A stretch of DNA of 64,000 nt from Pseudogemmobacter hezensis (GTDB lineage Bacteria > Pseudomonadota > Alphaproteobacteria > Rhodobacterales > Rhodobacteraceae): positions 1 through 64,000 of the forward strand of contig NZ_JABJXT010000003.1 of NCBI RefSeq assembly GCF_013155295.1, in the 5' to 3' direction. Made by a program: the position numbers and the translations under genes. A model generated the notes under the pieces. It searched no databases, was not told where the DNA came from, and worked only from the letters and a program-made list of their open reading frames with translations. Numbering within the stretch: the stretch's first letter is position 1; each line of letters begins with the position of its first letter. Below, piece by piece: positions 63,757 to 64,000 of the stretch.

Positions 63757-64000
63757 ATGGATCAGAGATCAGGACAAAAACGCGCAAGCGACTTCCTTTA
63801 CCCGCCGATCGAGCCTTTCGATCAGCGCATGATGGATATGGGCGACGGCCATCAGGTCTATGTCGAGCAATGCGGCAACCCCGCAGGCATGCCGGTTTTT
63901 GTCTTTCACGGCGGGCCGGGCGGCGGCTGCAGCCCGCTGATGCGGCGCTATTTCGATCCGGCGTTCTTTCGCGTTGTGCTGTTTGATCAGCGCGGCTGCG
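63757..64000 (+). CDS. pip: Proline iminopeptidase, 5' part
   Basis: 81 codons from ATG 63757 to the window end. [20 protein letters not shown], then VYVEQCGNP, the oxyanion-hole motif [19 protein letters not shown] and LFDQRGC are the hallmarks of the alpha/beta-hydrolase proline iminopeptidase (S33). It releases N-terminal proline from peptides. The catalytic Ser, Asp and His lie beyond the window. Confidence 0.92.
   Translation, partial: MDQRSGQKRASDFLYPPIEPFDQRMMDMGDGHQVYVEQCGNPAGMPVFVFHGGPGGGCSPLMRRYFDPAFFRVVLFDQRGC

Overview
The window is high-GC chromosomal DNA from an alphaproteobacterium, most likely of the Rhodobacter/Paracoccus group (Rhodobacterales). The evidence is the combination of a polyol (sorbitol/mannitol) ABC operon with mtlK, an FnrL-type regulator divergent from hemN, a CycM-type membrane-anchored cytochrome c, pheA, a universal stress gene divergent from ccoNOQP, ccoGHIS, and a core block with clpS, rsmC, gph, rpe and ubiG. 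No tRNA, rRNA or CRISPR array was seen. One structural RNA (ffs, SRP RNA) is present with a clear promoter.

Layout. 1-2.8 kb: an IS transposase start at the window edge, a small envelope/regulator cluster, and two decayed transposase fragments (IS5-like and IS3 OrfA-like). 2.8-4.1 kb: exported amidohydrolase. 4.3-12.05 kb: polyol uptake and catabolism, all on the minus strand, in transcription order HAD phosphatase, SorC-type regulator, smoE, smoF, smoG, smoK, a 3' remnant of a deleted polyol dehydrogenase gene, mtlK. 12.7-17.5 kb: ffs, a HAD hydrolase, a cyclic nucleotide phosphodiesterase/nucleotidase, nudC and a SRPBCC protein. 17.6-27 kb: fnrL, hemN, then a yejABEF-type peptide importer with a glycosyltransferase at its end. 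27.3-33.5 kb: cycM, pheA, uspA, ccoNOQP. 33.5-49.6 kb: an accessory block. 49.7-54.2 kb: ccoGHIS. 54.2-64 kb: dacA-SPOR, HAD, clpS, rsmC, SDR, gph, rpe, yihY, DUF4105, ubiG and the start of a proline iminopeptidase.

The most unusual part is the accessory block between ccoP and ccoG. In Rhodobacter and Paracoccus these two operons are normally adjacent; here about 16 kb separates them. It holds six GTPase genes in one strand-coherent run, arranged as three tandem pairs: a large dynamin-like protein (about 675-727 aa) followed each time by a smaller GTPase (394-486 aa). The large members share a P-loop of the GQ[IV]KAGK type, an identical SDVNPWTSV switch I and an aromatic motif near the C-terminus. 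Downstream lie a dual-specificity phosphatase, a small roadblock/LC7-like protein, an ABC-type ATPase without a signature motif fused to a degenerate phosphatase-like domain, a GFA-family zinc protein and a PAS-GGDEF diguanylate cyclase. My working hypothesis is a multi-dynamin membrane-remodelling machine with its own phosphatase/roadblock regulators. The function is not known from the sequence.

Regulation visible in the sequence: four FNR-type palindromes (TTGA-N6-TCAA) lie in the fnrL/hemN, uspA/ccoN and ccoG promoter regions, so the microaerobic regulon continues on both sides of the accessory block. An inverted repeat upstream of smoE is a candidate operator for the SorC-type regulator. 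Strong terminators close ccoNOQP and ccoGHIS. All identifications are from reading motifs; no database search was possible.
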